From assembly GCA_017461005.1 (NCBI GenBank), contig JAFTZU010000041.1:1-41620 (forward strand): a DNA stretch of 41,620 nt. The letters run 5' to 3'. The DNA comes from Clostridia bacterium. Its GTDB lineage: Bacteria > Bacillota > Clostridia > Oscillospirales > Acutalibacteraceae. Of the stretch, positions 7,912 to 14,855 are shown in pieces (within the stretch, counting starts at the first letter, position 1; each line of letters opens with the position of its first letter). The notes below the pieces were generated by a model that had not been told where the DNA came from, ran no database searches, and worked only from the letters and a program-made list of their open reading frames with translations. Made by a program: the position numbers and the translations under genes.

Positions 7912-8835
7912 ATGAAAAAGAAAGTCCTGTCCATGCTGGCCGCGTTCCTGATGGTCATTGGTATTGCAGCAGGTGCAGTTTTTAGTACACCTGACTCGTC
8001 CGCCCTGGCCCCTTCAGGAATCATGAACAACGGCCTCAATGGTATCTATATCGACATCAACCGTGCACCCTACACCACGCTGGCGGAGACCACCAGTTAC
8101 GCTTACCGCCGCGGCGGCTGCGCCTGGTTCGCCTCTTCCCGTGCCAGAGAACTGACGGGCAAGAACATCTCCATCCACGGTCCGTCCAACTGGTGGAACA
8201 CCTATTACGCGAACTACGGCTTCACGAAGGGCTCCGTCCCGAGAGCCAAGTGCTTCGCCATCTACACGAACCACATGCTGGTCGTTGAACGCATCGACGG
8301 CGACGTCATCACCGTCAGTGAAGGCGCTACCCCGCAGTCCGATGCCGACCACGGCTACTGCATCATCTACACCACCACCCGCGAGAAACTCGAGGGCAAC
8401 AATGGTGGCGCATTCGTCGGTTACATCTACCTGAACGTCGGCGCTGAGTGCAACACCAACGGCCTGACGACCAGAGCGAACACCAACTGGTGGGATCGCT
8501 TCCGTCCGACGACGACCACGACCACCCGCTACACCACCACGACCCGCTACAGCACCACTACCAACCGGACGCTTCCGAACGGCAGCACCTCCAGTGGCGC
8601 CATCACCACGACGCCGGCGCCGGGCACCGCTCCCTACACCACCGGCACCTACGTGGTCAACACCGGTTCTTCGAACCTGAACATCCGTACCTCGCCGGAT
8701 GACACCACCACCGTCATCGGCAAGATCCCGGGCAACACCCGCGTCAACATCACGCAGGTCAACGGCAGCTGGGGCCGCGTCACCTACGACGGCACCACCG
8801 GCTGGATCAGCCTCGACTGGTGCGTCAAGCAGTAA
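7912..8835 (+). CDS. Secreted CHAP-domain cell-wall hydrolase with Thr-rich linker and SH3 domain
   Basis: 307 residues. Signal peptide M-K-K-K-V-L-S-M-L-A-A-F-L (cleavage probably near residue 25-30); CHAP domain about 33-180 with nucleophile C70 (G-G-C-A-W-F) and H121 (N-H-M-L-V-V); then a ~55-residue linker rich in Thr, Arg, Tyr and Pro; then an SH3 domain (about 248-305, N-L-N-I-R-T-S ... G-W-I-S-L-D-W). Predicted extracellular peptidoglycan hydrolase, paralogous to 3722-4507 but with an inserted Thr-rich spacer like the tail of the C39-like protein nearby. The in-frame codon at 7843 is rejected as the start because the ATG at 7912 has CGAGGAG eight bases upstream and begins a proper signal peptide. 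Confidence 0.85.
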   Translation: MKKKVLSMLAAFLMVIGIAAGAVFSTPDSSALAPSGIMNNGLNGIYIDINRAPYTTLAETTSYAYRRGGCAWFASSRARELTGKNISIHGPSNWWNTYYANYGFTKGSVPRAKCFAIYTNHMLVVERIDGDVITVSEGATPQSDADHGYCIIYTTTREKLEGNNGGAFVGYIYLNVGAECNTNGLTTRANTNWWDRFRPTTTTTTRYTTTTRYSTTTNRTLPNGSTSSGAITTTPAPGTAPYTTGTYVVNTGSSNLNIRTSPDDTTTVIGKIPGNTRVNITQVNGSWGRVTYDGTTGWISLDWCVKQ

Positions 8836-8843
8836 ATCTCATC

Positions 8844-8860
8844 GTTACAGAAATTTTACA
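8844..8860 (-). promoter_or_regulatory. WalR-like box in reverse orientation after the second CHAP gene
   Basis: GTTACA-GAAAT-TTTACA reads on the minus strand as TGTAAA-N5-TGTAAC, a perfect TGTWAH-N5-TGTWAH match. It lies 8 bases after the CHAP stop and before the terminator, 215 bases from the SGNH gene, so its role is unclear and it may be coincidental. Confidence 0.25.
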
Positions 8861-8871
8861 TTTGTAAAAGT

Positions 8872-8906
8872 AAAAACCGACTTCCGCATAGGAAGTCGGT
8901 TTTTTT
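8872..8906 (+). terminator. Intrinsic terminator after the second CHAP gene
   Basis: 14-bp stem AAAAACCGACTTCC with its complement, GCATA loop, followed by a run of T. Confidence 0.85.
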
Positions 8907-9074
8907 GACATTATTCGGACATTCGAACAAGGAAATGACCGAAAAGTCTAAAAAATTTCTTAAGATTCCCTATATATTTTGTATCTGTACAAAATTGAAT
9001 GTCTGTATGTTATTCGGACAATAAACAGTACTACAGACCAAATAAAATGAAAAAATGAAAAGAAGGGAACCTGA

Positions 9075-10718
9075 ATGAAAAAACGCACACGCTCACTCAT
9101 CGCTGTCATTCTGACCATGGCTCTGGTCCTTGCCATCGGGATCCCCGGTCTTGCCGCCGGGATCGGCATCTTCCCGAATGATGACAACCGGTACACCATC
9201 CAGCCGGTCAAACACTATGACACCTACACGGTCCTGGGGGACAGCATCACGGCAGGCGTCAACTGCCAGGACTACTATCGCTACTACAACGCGGACGGCA
9301 CCTATGTCTCGTCCGGCTCGGTCGACTATAACCTCATCGCCAAAGCAGCCTGGTGGGACCGCGGTGACAGCCGCCGCGTCGAAGGGACGTACCCTGCTCT
9401 GGTCGAGGATATGGTCACGGCCAACAAGGTCAACCATTTCTCGCGCATCGGCTATCGTACTGATGAGCTCCGCATCCTCCTCGACGACAACTACTACGGC
9501 GACGAACTGACGCCGACGCTGCTCGAGTTCCTTGGTGAGACGTACAGTGTCGATATCAACGGCTGGATCGAGAACCGCACGGCCTTCCAGCAGGCAGTCG
9601 CAGACGCTGACCTCCTCACGCTCGACATCGGTTCCAACGATGTCCTGATGACCGTCTGGTTCAAGGCGATCGGCATGCTCTACGGTGAGAATGCCTCCCT
9701 CGGCACCATTGCCAATGTCATGGGGCAGGTCGCTCAGAGTGCCCAGGACCCGACCAACATGATGTCTGCTGTTCTCCAGCTGATGAACAGCGCAGTGGGC
9801 GCGACCAAGACTCTGGCGGAACTGGCGCAGGCCATGCTGGAGGCGGAAATCGATTTCCGCACCAACTGCAAGGCGATCACCGACCGCATCTATGAACTGA
9901 ACCCGGATGTCGACCTCGTCGTGGTGGGTGTTTACAACGGTGCCAAGGAGATCCGTGTCTCGAAGGACATCGACCTTCAGGCGGGAAAACTGGGTGACGC
10001 GGCGTTCATGGCCATCAACAACTACATCGCCAACCTGTGCCCGAACCATACGAAGTACAAGTATGTCGACGTCTGGAACATCACCCTCAGCGGCGCGCCC
10101 AGCCTTCTCGACATGATCGGTGACCTCAGCCTCGTCGGCACTCTGATGACCGTGGACCATCCGAATGAGACCGGCCATGCGGAGATCGCGAAAGAGATCC
10201 GTGCGGTCCTGCCGAAGGTGGACTCCAAGACGGAAGTGACCCCGAAGACCACCAAGGAAGACACGAAGGCCGTTGAAGCCAAGGCGGAAGACACCAAAGC
10301 TGCCAAAGCGGAAGAGCCCGCGAAGCGCTGGGTCAAACAGGCCGATGACGGCAACTGGTACTGCTACCTCGGCGATGAGATCGAACGCTCCTACACCGGC
10401 ATCGCCCAGAATGAATACGGCTGGTGGAGAATCGTGAACGGCAAGGTCGACTTCAAGGCCAACAGCATCTATCAGAACGAATTCGGCTGGTGGAAGTGCA
10501 CGAACGGTAAAGTCACGTTCAACGAGAACGGCATCTATCAGAACCGGTATGGCTGGTGGAAGTGCACGAACAGCAAGGTCACCTTCCAAGAGACCGGCAT
10601 CTTCCAGAACAAGTACGGCAAGTGGTACTGCAAGAACAGCAAAGTCGACTTCAAAAAATTCGGCAAAGTCACTTATGACGGCAAGACCTACACCGTCGTG
10701 GGTGGTAAAGCGTTCTGA
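9075..10718 (+). CDS. Secreted SGNH/GDSL-type esterase with four aromatic surface repeats
   Basis: 547 residues. Signal peptide 1-28 (K-K-R-T-R then a hydrophobic core, A-A-G). The SGNH hydrolase domain spans about 50-380: block I G55-D56-S57 (V-L-G-D-S-I-T-A-G-V-N), a G-S-N-D block III near 190, and block V V-D-H-P-N-E-T-G-H with H362. The usual Asp sits three residues before the His, but here D361 is directly adjacent, which is unusual. A Lys/Glu/Ala-rich linker (about 380-415) leads to four 22-residue repeats. It probably deacylates an extracellular carbohydrate or lipid. The start has AGAAGGGAACC upstream. An inverted repeat GTCTGTA/TACAGAC (9001-9038) and an 11-base direct repeat TTATTCGGACA (8911 and 9010) lie in its 239-base leader region. 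Confidence 0.82.
   Translation: MKKRTRSLIAVILTMALVLAIGIPGLAAGIGIFPNDDNRYTIQPVKHYDTYTVLGDSITAGVNCQDYYRYYNADGTYVSSGSVDYNLIAKAAWWDRGDSRRVEGTYPALVEDMVTANKVNHFSRIGYRTDELRILLDDNYYGDELTPTLLEFLGETYSVDINGWIENRTAFQQAVADADLLTLDIGSNDVLMTVWFKAIGMLYGENASLGTIANVMGQVAQSAQDPTNMMSAVLQLMNSAVGATKTLAELAQAMLEAEIDFRTNCKAITDRIYELNPDVDLVVVGVYNGAKEIRVSKDIDLQAGKLGDAAFMAINNYIANLCPNHTKYKYVDVWNITLSGAPSLLDMIGDLSLVGTLMTVDHPNETGHAEIAKEIRAVLPKVDSKTEVTPKTTKEDTKAVEAKAEDTKAAKAEEPAKRWVKQADDGNWYCYLGDEIERSYTGIAQNEYGWWRIVNGKVDFKANSIYQNEFGWWKCTNGKVTFNENGIYQNRYGWWKCTNSKVTFQETGIFQNKYGKWYCKNSKVDFKKFGKVTYDGKTYTVVGGKAF
10398..10661 (+). repeat. Four in-frame 22-residue aromatic repeats
   Basis: Codons 442-529 of the SGNH protein encode four back-to-back units of exactly 22 residues with the pattern G-I-x-Q-N-x-Y-G-W-W-x-x-x-N-x-K-V-x-F. 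Similar aromatic repeats occur in surface proteins of Lachnospiraceae and resemble choline-binding-type modules, so a wall- or glycan-binding role is likely. Confidence 0.8.
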
Positions 10719-10751
10719 ACAGCCGCGACCGGCGCATCTGTAAAACACAAG

Positions 10752-10795
10752 AAAAATCCCGCTGGTGAGCAGTTCGCTCATCAGCGGGTCTTTTT
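10752..10795. terminator. Bidirectional terminator between SGNH and FAD oxidoreductase genes
   Basis: 13-bp stem (10758-10788, one G-U pair), 5-base loop, A-run before and T-run after; it serves two convergent genes. Confidence 0.85.
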
Positions 10796-10808
10796 ATTAT
10801 ATATTGTT

Positions 10809-12113
10809 TTACTGGTACAGGGAATCGACGTCGGCCTGCCACTTCATGTAAGTGGTCTTGTTGTAGCTGTCCGGGATGTCCTGGACGAGGTCGTAGGCCG
10901 TTTTCATGTCGGTGAGGACCGCACGCAACGCGTTGACGACGGCGGGTTTCTTGACACCCATGCCGAAGAATCCGCGGCCCTTCGACGTGATGCTCGGCAG
11001 GACGCCGCTCATGAGGTCGGACAGGAAGTCTCCGTCGATGAGTTCCGACTGGAACAGGAAGTTCTGTTCTTCGACGTCGGTGGACAGGAGCCAGGCGCGG
11101 AACACGTCCGCGGCAACTTCTTTGGCGATGTACTCCCGGCAGAAACGCACCTGGTACACATAGAGGTCGTCCGTCTCACAGCTGTCGTTGACGGCGAGGA
11201 CTTCACAGAGGATGCGGGCGGCATCCATGGTGTCGGAGAGGGGAGGGGTCATGACCGGGATGGTCATGTACGGAGTGGAGCCGAGCAGGGCATAGCCCGG
11301 GACCACACGTTTCGTCATGTACTGACGGACCGGGATGCGGGCTTCCACCGGCGCCTTTTCCTCTTCGAGGCCGATGATGGGGTTGTTGTCCCGAAGGTCG
11401 TTGACGGTCTCTTCGACATCGGCTTCGGTGACGCCGCCGAACTTGCCGACGAGGACATCGGCGCAGTAGTCGCTGACGTCGGACACACACCAGGCAAGGC
11501 CGGGTTTCCCGCCCTGACGCAGGTACATCTTGTTGGTCTGCTTCGGCATAGGCGCGCCGTCGCCCCACTCATAGAAGCCCCGATGGACGTACAGCATGCC
11601 TTCCGGGTCCGGCGTCGGGGAGATGCCGTAGAACTTCGGCAGCTGCTGGCGCAGTTCGGAAAGGGGACCGGTGCAGTCGATGGTGAGGTCGGAGGGCATG
11701 AATACCCCGTCGACCCGGATGCCGGAGACATGGCCGCTGTCGACGACCAGTTCCGTGACCTCCGCTTCGAAGTGGAAGGTGGCGTTGATCTCTGCCAGGG
11801 ACATGAGGTACTCTGTCAGCTTCCGGCGGTCGATGGAGACTTCCGACGACTCTTCCGGACCGTATGCGACCACATTGGTGGCACCGTCCGGGGAGAGGAA
11901 CGCCCAGTTTTTCTTTTTCCGGTAACAGTCGGAGGGCGGCGGGTCGAGTTCCAGACGGTCGAATACGGAGAGGTCGAGGTTCTCAGACCAGTCCGTCGCA
12001 ACGTCTTCCCGGCGCAGCCGGTCGAACAGTTCGACGGTCCAGCCCGCTCGTCCGAGCAGGATGGCTGCGGTGAGTCCGCCGAGGTTCGCTCCGATGATGT
12101 TGACTTTCTTCAT
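10809..12113 (-). CDS. FAD-dependent oxidoreductase (FixC / geranylgeranyl-reductase-like)
   Basis: 434 residues. The N-terminal Rossmann motif G-A-N-L-G-G-L-T-A-A (8-17) followed by an acidic/Arg end of beta-2 (V-E-L-F-D-R) is typical of FAD-binding. A central D-L-T-I-D-C-T-G-P motif and a late G-Y-A-L-L-G-S-T-P motif match the group of flavoprotein monooxygenase-like and FixC-type enzymes. No transmembrane segment or Fe-S cysteines are seen. The first glycine box has Asn where Gly is usual (G-x-N-x-G-G). The substrate cannot be assigned. It diverges from the nitroreductase-EIIA gene over a 154-base gap. The ribosome-binding site on the minus strand is TGGAGA. Confidence 0.72.
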   Translation of the reverse strand: MKKVNIIGANLGGLTAAILLGRAGWTVELFDRLRREDVATDWSENLDLSVFDRLELDPPPSDCYRKKKNWAFLSPDGATNVVAYGPEESSEVSIDRRKLTEYLMSLAEINATFHFEAEVTELVVDSGHVSGIRVDGVFMPSDLTIDCTGPLSELRQQLPKFYGISPTPDPEGMLYVHRGFYEWGDGAPMPKQTNKMYLRQGGKPGLAWCVSDVSDYCADVLVGKFGGVTEADVEETVNDLRDNNPIIGLEEEKAPVEARIPVRQYMTKRVVPGYALLGSTPYMTIPVMTPPLSDTMDAARILCEVLAVNDSCETDDLYVYQVRFCREYIAKEVAADVFRAWLLSTDVEEQNFLFQSELIDGDFLSDLMSGVLPSITSKGRGFFGMGVKKPAVVNALRAVLTDMKTAYDLVQDIPDSYNKTTYMKWQADVDSLYQ

Positions 12114-12169
12114 GGATGGTTCTCCATTTCTGAAAAGGGTTTTGTGGTGATTTACTTCTGTAACATCTT

Positions 12170-12198
12170 ATTATAATAAAAAAGAACTCCTTTGTAAA
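12170..12198 (-). promoter_or_regulatory. Promoter of the FAD oxidoreductase gene
   Basis: On the minus strand: TTTACA (12198-12193), 17-base spacer, TATAAT (12175-12170). Confidence 0.6.
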
Positions 12199-12202
12199 TT
12201 CA

Positions 12203-12232
12203 TAGACGACAAAGGCTTTTCGATGATATACT
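12203..12232 (+). promoter_or_regulatory. Probable promoter of the nitroreductase-EIIA gene
   Basis: TAGACG (12203-12208), 18-base spacer, TATACT (12227-12232). The -10 is good, the -35 is four of six. It is back to back with the divergent promoter at 12170-12198. Confidence 0.45.
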
Positions 12233-12267
12233 CATAAATGGAAAATGATTCAGAAAGGGAGAACACC

Positions 12268-13254
12268 ATGAACGAATTTGTGGAACTCATGACGAAACGG
12301 CGCAGTATCCGCAAGTTTCAGTCGAAAATGATCACCAACGCAGAACTCGACCAGGTGCTCTATGCCGGATTGTTCGCGGCGAGCGGAATGGGGCGGCAGC
12401 CCTGTTATTTTATTGCCGTTCGGGACCCGGAGACCCGAAACCTCCTGTCGAGCATGAACGCCCGCATCCTCGGCCAGCCGAGCATGGACCCCTTTTACGG
12501 GGCACCGGTGGTCGTGGTCGTGTTCGCGGACACTTCATCGCCCACATACCTCTATGACGGGAGCCTTGCCCTCGGCAACATGATGAACGCGGCCCATGCG
12601 GTGGGGCTCGGCAGCTGCTGGATCCACCGGGCGAAGGAAGAGTTCGAGACCCAGACCGGAAAGATGCTCCTGCAGGAGTGGGGCCTCCCCGAGACCGTGG
12701 AAGGCATCGGTCACCTCATCCTCGGCTACCCGGCCGAAGAGGAACTGCCGGAAGCGGCGCCCCGGAAAGAAGACCATGTCGTCTTCCTGATGGAGAAAAA
12801 ACAGTTTCCGGCCCTCGTCGACATCCTGACCGAAGACAGCATCGTCTTCCACGGGAAGGCGACCGATAAAGAAGGTGCCATCCGGGAAGCAGGGCAGGTC
12901 GTGGTGGACCTCAAATGCGCCGGGGCCGAGTACATCGACTCCATGCTCAAGCGGGAAGCGGACTTCTCCACCTACCTTGGCAACGGAGTCGCCATCGCCC
13001 ACGGGACCGTGTGGGGCCGCAAACGCATCCGCAAGACCGGGGTCGGCCTCGTCCGCTACCCCGAAGGCATCGACTTCGACGGCGAGAAAGCAACGCTCGT
13101 CTTCGCGGCCGCCGGAGTGGGGGATGACCACATGGACCTCGTCCAGCAGATCTCCGTCGCGGCGCTCAACGACAGCGTCGTACAGGCTCTGAATGAGGCG
13201 GAAGACTATGCCGCGGTCCGGGAGGCTCTGAAAAACCTCCGCATGTACAAGTAA
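12268..13254 (+). CDS. Nitroreductase fused to a PTS EIIA (mannitol/fructose-type) domain
   Basis: 328 residues in one uninterrupted frame. Residues about 1-170 are a nitroreductase-family flavoprotein (R-R-S-I-R-K-F at the FMN phosphate site; A-A-S-G-M-G-R-Q-P; G-L-G-S-C-W-I; the closing G-Y-P-A-E-E). Residues about 183-325 are a PTS_EIIA_2 domain: I-L-T-E-D-S-I near the start, S-T-Y-L-G-N-G-V-A-I-A-H-G-T with the phosphorylatable H245, then R-K-T-G-V-G-L-V-R-Y-P-E-G-I. EIIA domains normally carry phosphate from HPr to EIIB, or act as regulatory modules in PRD activators; joining one to a redox enzyme is unexpected. The start was chosen at M-N-E-F (AAAGGGAG upstream), not the ATG at 12238. 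It stands alone, followed by a separate hypB transcription unit. Confidence 0.82.
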   Translation: MNEFVELMTKRRSIRKFQSKMITNAELDQVLYAGLFAASGMGRQPCYFIAVRDPETRNLLSSMNARILGQPSMDPFYGAPVVVVVFADTSSPTYLYDGSLALGNMMNAAHAVGLGSCWIHRAKEEFETQTGKMLLQEWGLPETVEGIGHLILGYPAEEELPEAAPRKEDHVVFLMEKKQFPALVDILTEDSIVFHGKATDKEGAIREAGQVVVDLKCAGAEYIDSMLKREADFSTYLGNGVAIAHGTVWGRKRIRKTGVGLVRYPEGIDFDGEKATLVFAAAGVGDDHMDLVQQISVAALNDSVVQALNEAEDYAAVREALKNLRMYK

Positions 13255-13264
13255 AACCGCAAAA

Positions 13265-13291
13265 TGAGACATTTCGCGATTTGTGTCTCAA
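13265..13291. promoter_or_regulatory. Inverted repeat TGAGACA-N12-TGTCTCA upstream of hypB
   Basis: A perfect 7-bp inverted repeat with a 12-base spacer, 23 bases before the hypB -35. On the minus strand the right arm reads TTGAGACA, the same octamer that occurs twice in the tetR control region (40699 and 40728). It is a candidate operator, or a weak terminator for the nitroreductase gene. Confidence 0.4.
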
Positions 13292-13313
13292 CTTTTGAAA
13301 AAGTACTTCCGTT

Positions 13314-13342
13314 TTGACAGAAACTGTTGTAACATTTAGTAT
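13314..13342 (+). promoter_or_regulatory. Promoter of the tandem hypB operon
   Basis: TTGACA (13314-13319, consensus), 17-base spacer, TAGTAT (13337-13342). Confidence 0.6.
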
Positions 13343-13387
13343 GCAATTCAACTGAAACGAAATCTTACCAAAGGAAGTGCGTATAGA

Positions 13388-14059
13388 ATGAGAGACCCCG
13401 TCAAGGTCATCGAACTCAAAAAGAGCATCCTCGAAGACAACGACGCCGATGCCGAAGTGCTCCGCGGAACGCTGAAAGACGAGAAGCTTCTTTACATCAA
13501 TATCATGTCCTCTCCCGGGTCGGGCAAGACCACGACCCTGAGCGCCGTCATCAATCGCCTCAAAGACGAGATGAAGATCGGCGTCATGGAAGCGGACATC
13601 GACTCGGACGTCGACGCCAAGACCATCGCGGACCTCGGTGTCAAGTCCATCCAGCTCCACACCGGCGGCATGTGCCACCTCAACGCGGAGATGTCCCGCC
13701 AGGGCATGCGCGAGATGGGCACCGACGACCTCGATGTCGTGTTCCTCGAGAACGTCGGCAACCTGGTCTGCCCCGCCGAGTTCGACACCGGCTCTGCCGA
13801 GAACGTCGTCATCCTCTCCGTTCCGGAAGGCGACGACAAGCCCCTCAAGTACCCGCTCGTTTTCACGAAGTGCAATGTCGTGCTCGTCAACAAGATCGAC
13901 GCTCTGCCGGTCTTCGACTTCAGCCTCGACAACATCCGTGAGTACGTGGGCAGACTGAACCCGAACGCAGTCGTGTACCCGATCTCCGCCAAGACCGGCG
14001 AAGGCGTCGACGCATTCTGCGACTGGATCCGTGCCCGCGTCAAAGAGCAGCAGGCGTAA
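13388..14059 (+). CDS. hypB: HypB-like nickel-insertion GTPase (copy 1, complete metal site)
   Basis: 223 residues, a SIMIBI-class GTPase of the HypB family, which works with HypA to deliver Ni2+ to [NiFe]-hydrogenase. P-loop G44-S-G-K-T-T49 (S-S-P-G-S-G-K-T-T), G2/G3 region with V-M-E-A-D-I-D, N-K-I-D specificity motif in the second half, and the G-domain metal site C96-H97 (G-G-M-C-H-L-N-A-E-M) with C128 (G-N-L-V-C-P-A). It has no N-terminal Cys-rich or His-rich nickel-storage segment. Start: ATG with AAAGGAAG upstream. It is followed after 15 bases by a second hypB-like gene. No hypA, other hyp genes or hydrogenase genes are seen in this window. Confidence 0.9.
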   Translation: MRDPVKVIELKKSILEDNDADAEVLRGTLKDEKLLYINIMSSPGSGKTTTLSAVINRLKDEMKIGVMEADIDSDVDAKTIADLGVKSIQLHTGGMCHLNAEMSRQGMREMGTDDLDVVFLENVGNLVCPAEFDTGSAENVVILSVPEGDDKPLKYPLVFTKCNVVLVNKIDALPVFDFSLDNIREYVGRLNPNAVVYPISAKTGEGVDAFCDWIRARVKEQQA

Positions 14060-14074
14060 AGGAGGAACAACACC

Positions 14075-14743
14075 ATGGCTGAATTCCGTGTCATCAACGT
14101 CAACGTTGGCGTCTTCGACAAGAACGACCGCGTCGCCGACGCGAACCGCGCCAAACTGCGCGCCCAGAAAACCTTCATGCTGAACGTCATGGCCTCTCCC
14201 GGAGCGGGCAAGACCACGACCCTCCTCGCGACCATCGCGGCACTGAAGGACAAGTACAAGATCGGCGTCATGGAAGCCGACATCGACGCGACCGTCGATG
14301 CCGAGACCATGGCCAATGCCGGCGTCCGTTCCATCCAGGTCCACACCGGCGGCGAGTGCGCCATGGATGCCGAGATGACCCGTCAGGCCCTCGAAGAGTT
14401 CCCGACGGAAGACCTCGACCTCCTGTTCCTCGAGAACATCGGCAACCTCGTCTGTCCCGCCGAGACCGACACCGGCGCTTCGAAGAACATCGAGATCCTC
14501 TCGGTCCCGGAAGGCGACGACAAGCCCCTCAAGTACCCGCTCATGTTCGAAGTCTGTCACGCGGTGCTCATCAACAAGATCGACACCACCGACTATTTCC
14601 CCTTCGACTTCGACGCGGTGGAGGAACGCATCCATCGCCTGAACCCCGACTGCAAGATCTTCTTCGTGTCCGCCCGGACCGGCGAAGGCATGCAGGAGTG
14701 GATCGACTGGCTCGACAGCGAAGTCGCTGCCTGGAACGCGTAA
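14075..14743 (+). CDS. hypB: HypB-like GTPase (copy 2, altered metal site)
   Basis: 222 residues, clearly paralogous to the preceding gene along its whole length: P-loop S-P-G-A-G-K-T-T, V-M-E-A-D-I-D, S-V-P-E-G-D-D-K-P-L-K-Y-P and N-K-I-D. The metal-binding pair is altered: C95 is kept but the following His is Ala96 (G-G-E-C-A-M-D-A-E-M), while C127 is retained. In characterised HypB proteins the Cys-His pair and the second Cys bind Ni/Zn at the dimer interface, so this copy may bind metal differently or act as a partner subunit in a heterodimer (inference). It shares the copy 1 transcript, has AAAGGAGG before its ATG, and ends at a terminator. Confidence 0.85.
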   Translation: MAEFRVINVNVGVFDKNDRVADANRAKLRAQKTFMLNVMASPGAGKTTTLLATIAALKDKYKIGVMEADIDATVDAETMANAGVRSIQVHTGGECAMDAEMTRQALEEFPTEDLDLLFLENIGNLVCPAETDTGASKNIEILSVPEGDDKPLKYPLMFEVCHAVLINKIDTTDYFPFDFDAVEERIHRLNPDCKIFFVSARTGEGMQEWIDWLDSEVAAWNA

Positions 14744-14761
14744 CAAAATTCGATAATAACA

Positions 14762-14795
14762 GGAGACACCTTGGCAAAAGGTGTCTTCTTTTTTG
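14762..14795 (+). terminator. Intrinsic terminator after the hypB pair
   Basis: Stem GGAGACACCTT with its complement (one G-U pair) followed by CTTTTTT. Confidence 0.75.
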
Positions 14796-14808
14796 CGTGA
14801 CCGAAAGG

Positions 14809-14814
14809 TATAAT
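14809..14814 (+). promoter_or_regulatory. -10 element of the GH3 gene
   Basis: TATAAT 42 bases before the GH3 start codon. The hexamer 17 bases upstream (TTCTTT, 14786) is a poor -35 and lies in the preceding terminator. Confidence 0.45.
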
Positions 14815-14855
14815 CAAAGAGTAGCAAAACGTCCAGACAAGGAGGACTTGAAATC

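Noticed and set aside
8912..9040. Direct repeat TTATTCGGACA and inverted repeat GTCTGTA/TACAGAC before the SGNH gene as an attachment site or transposon end
   Set aside because: No integrase or transposase is near, the repeats are short and no target-site duplication is visible. Kept only as a note in the gene entry.
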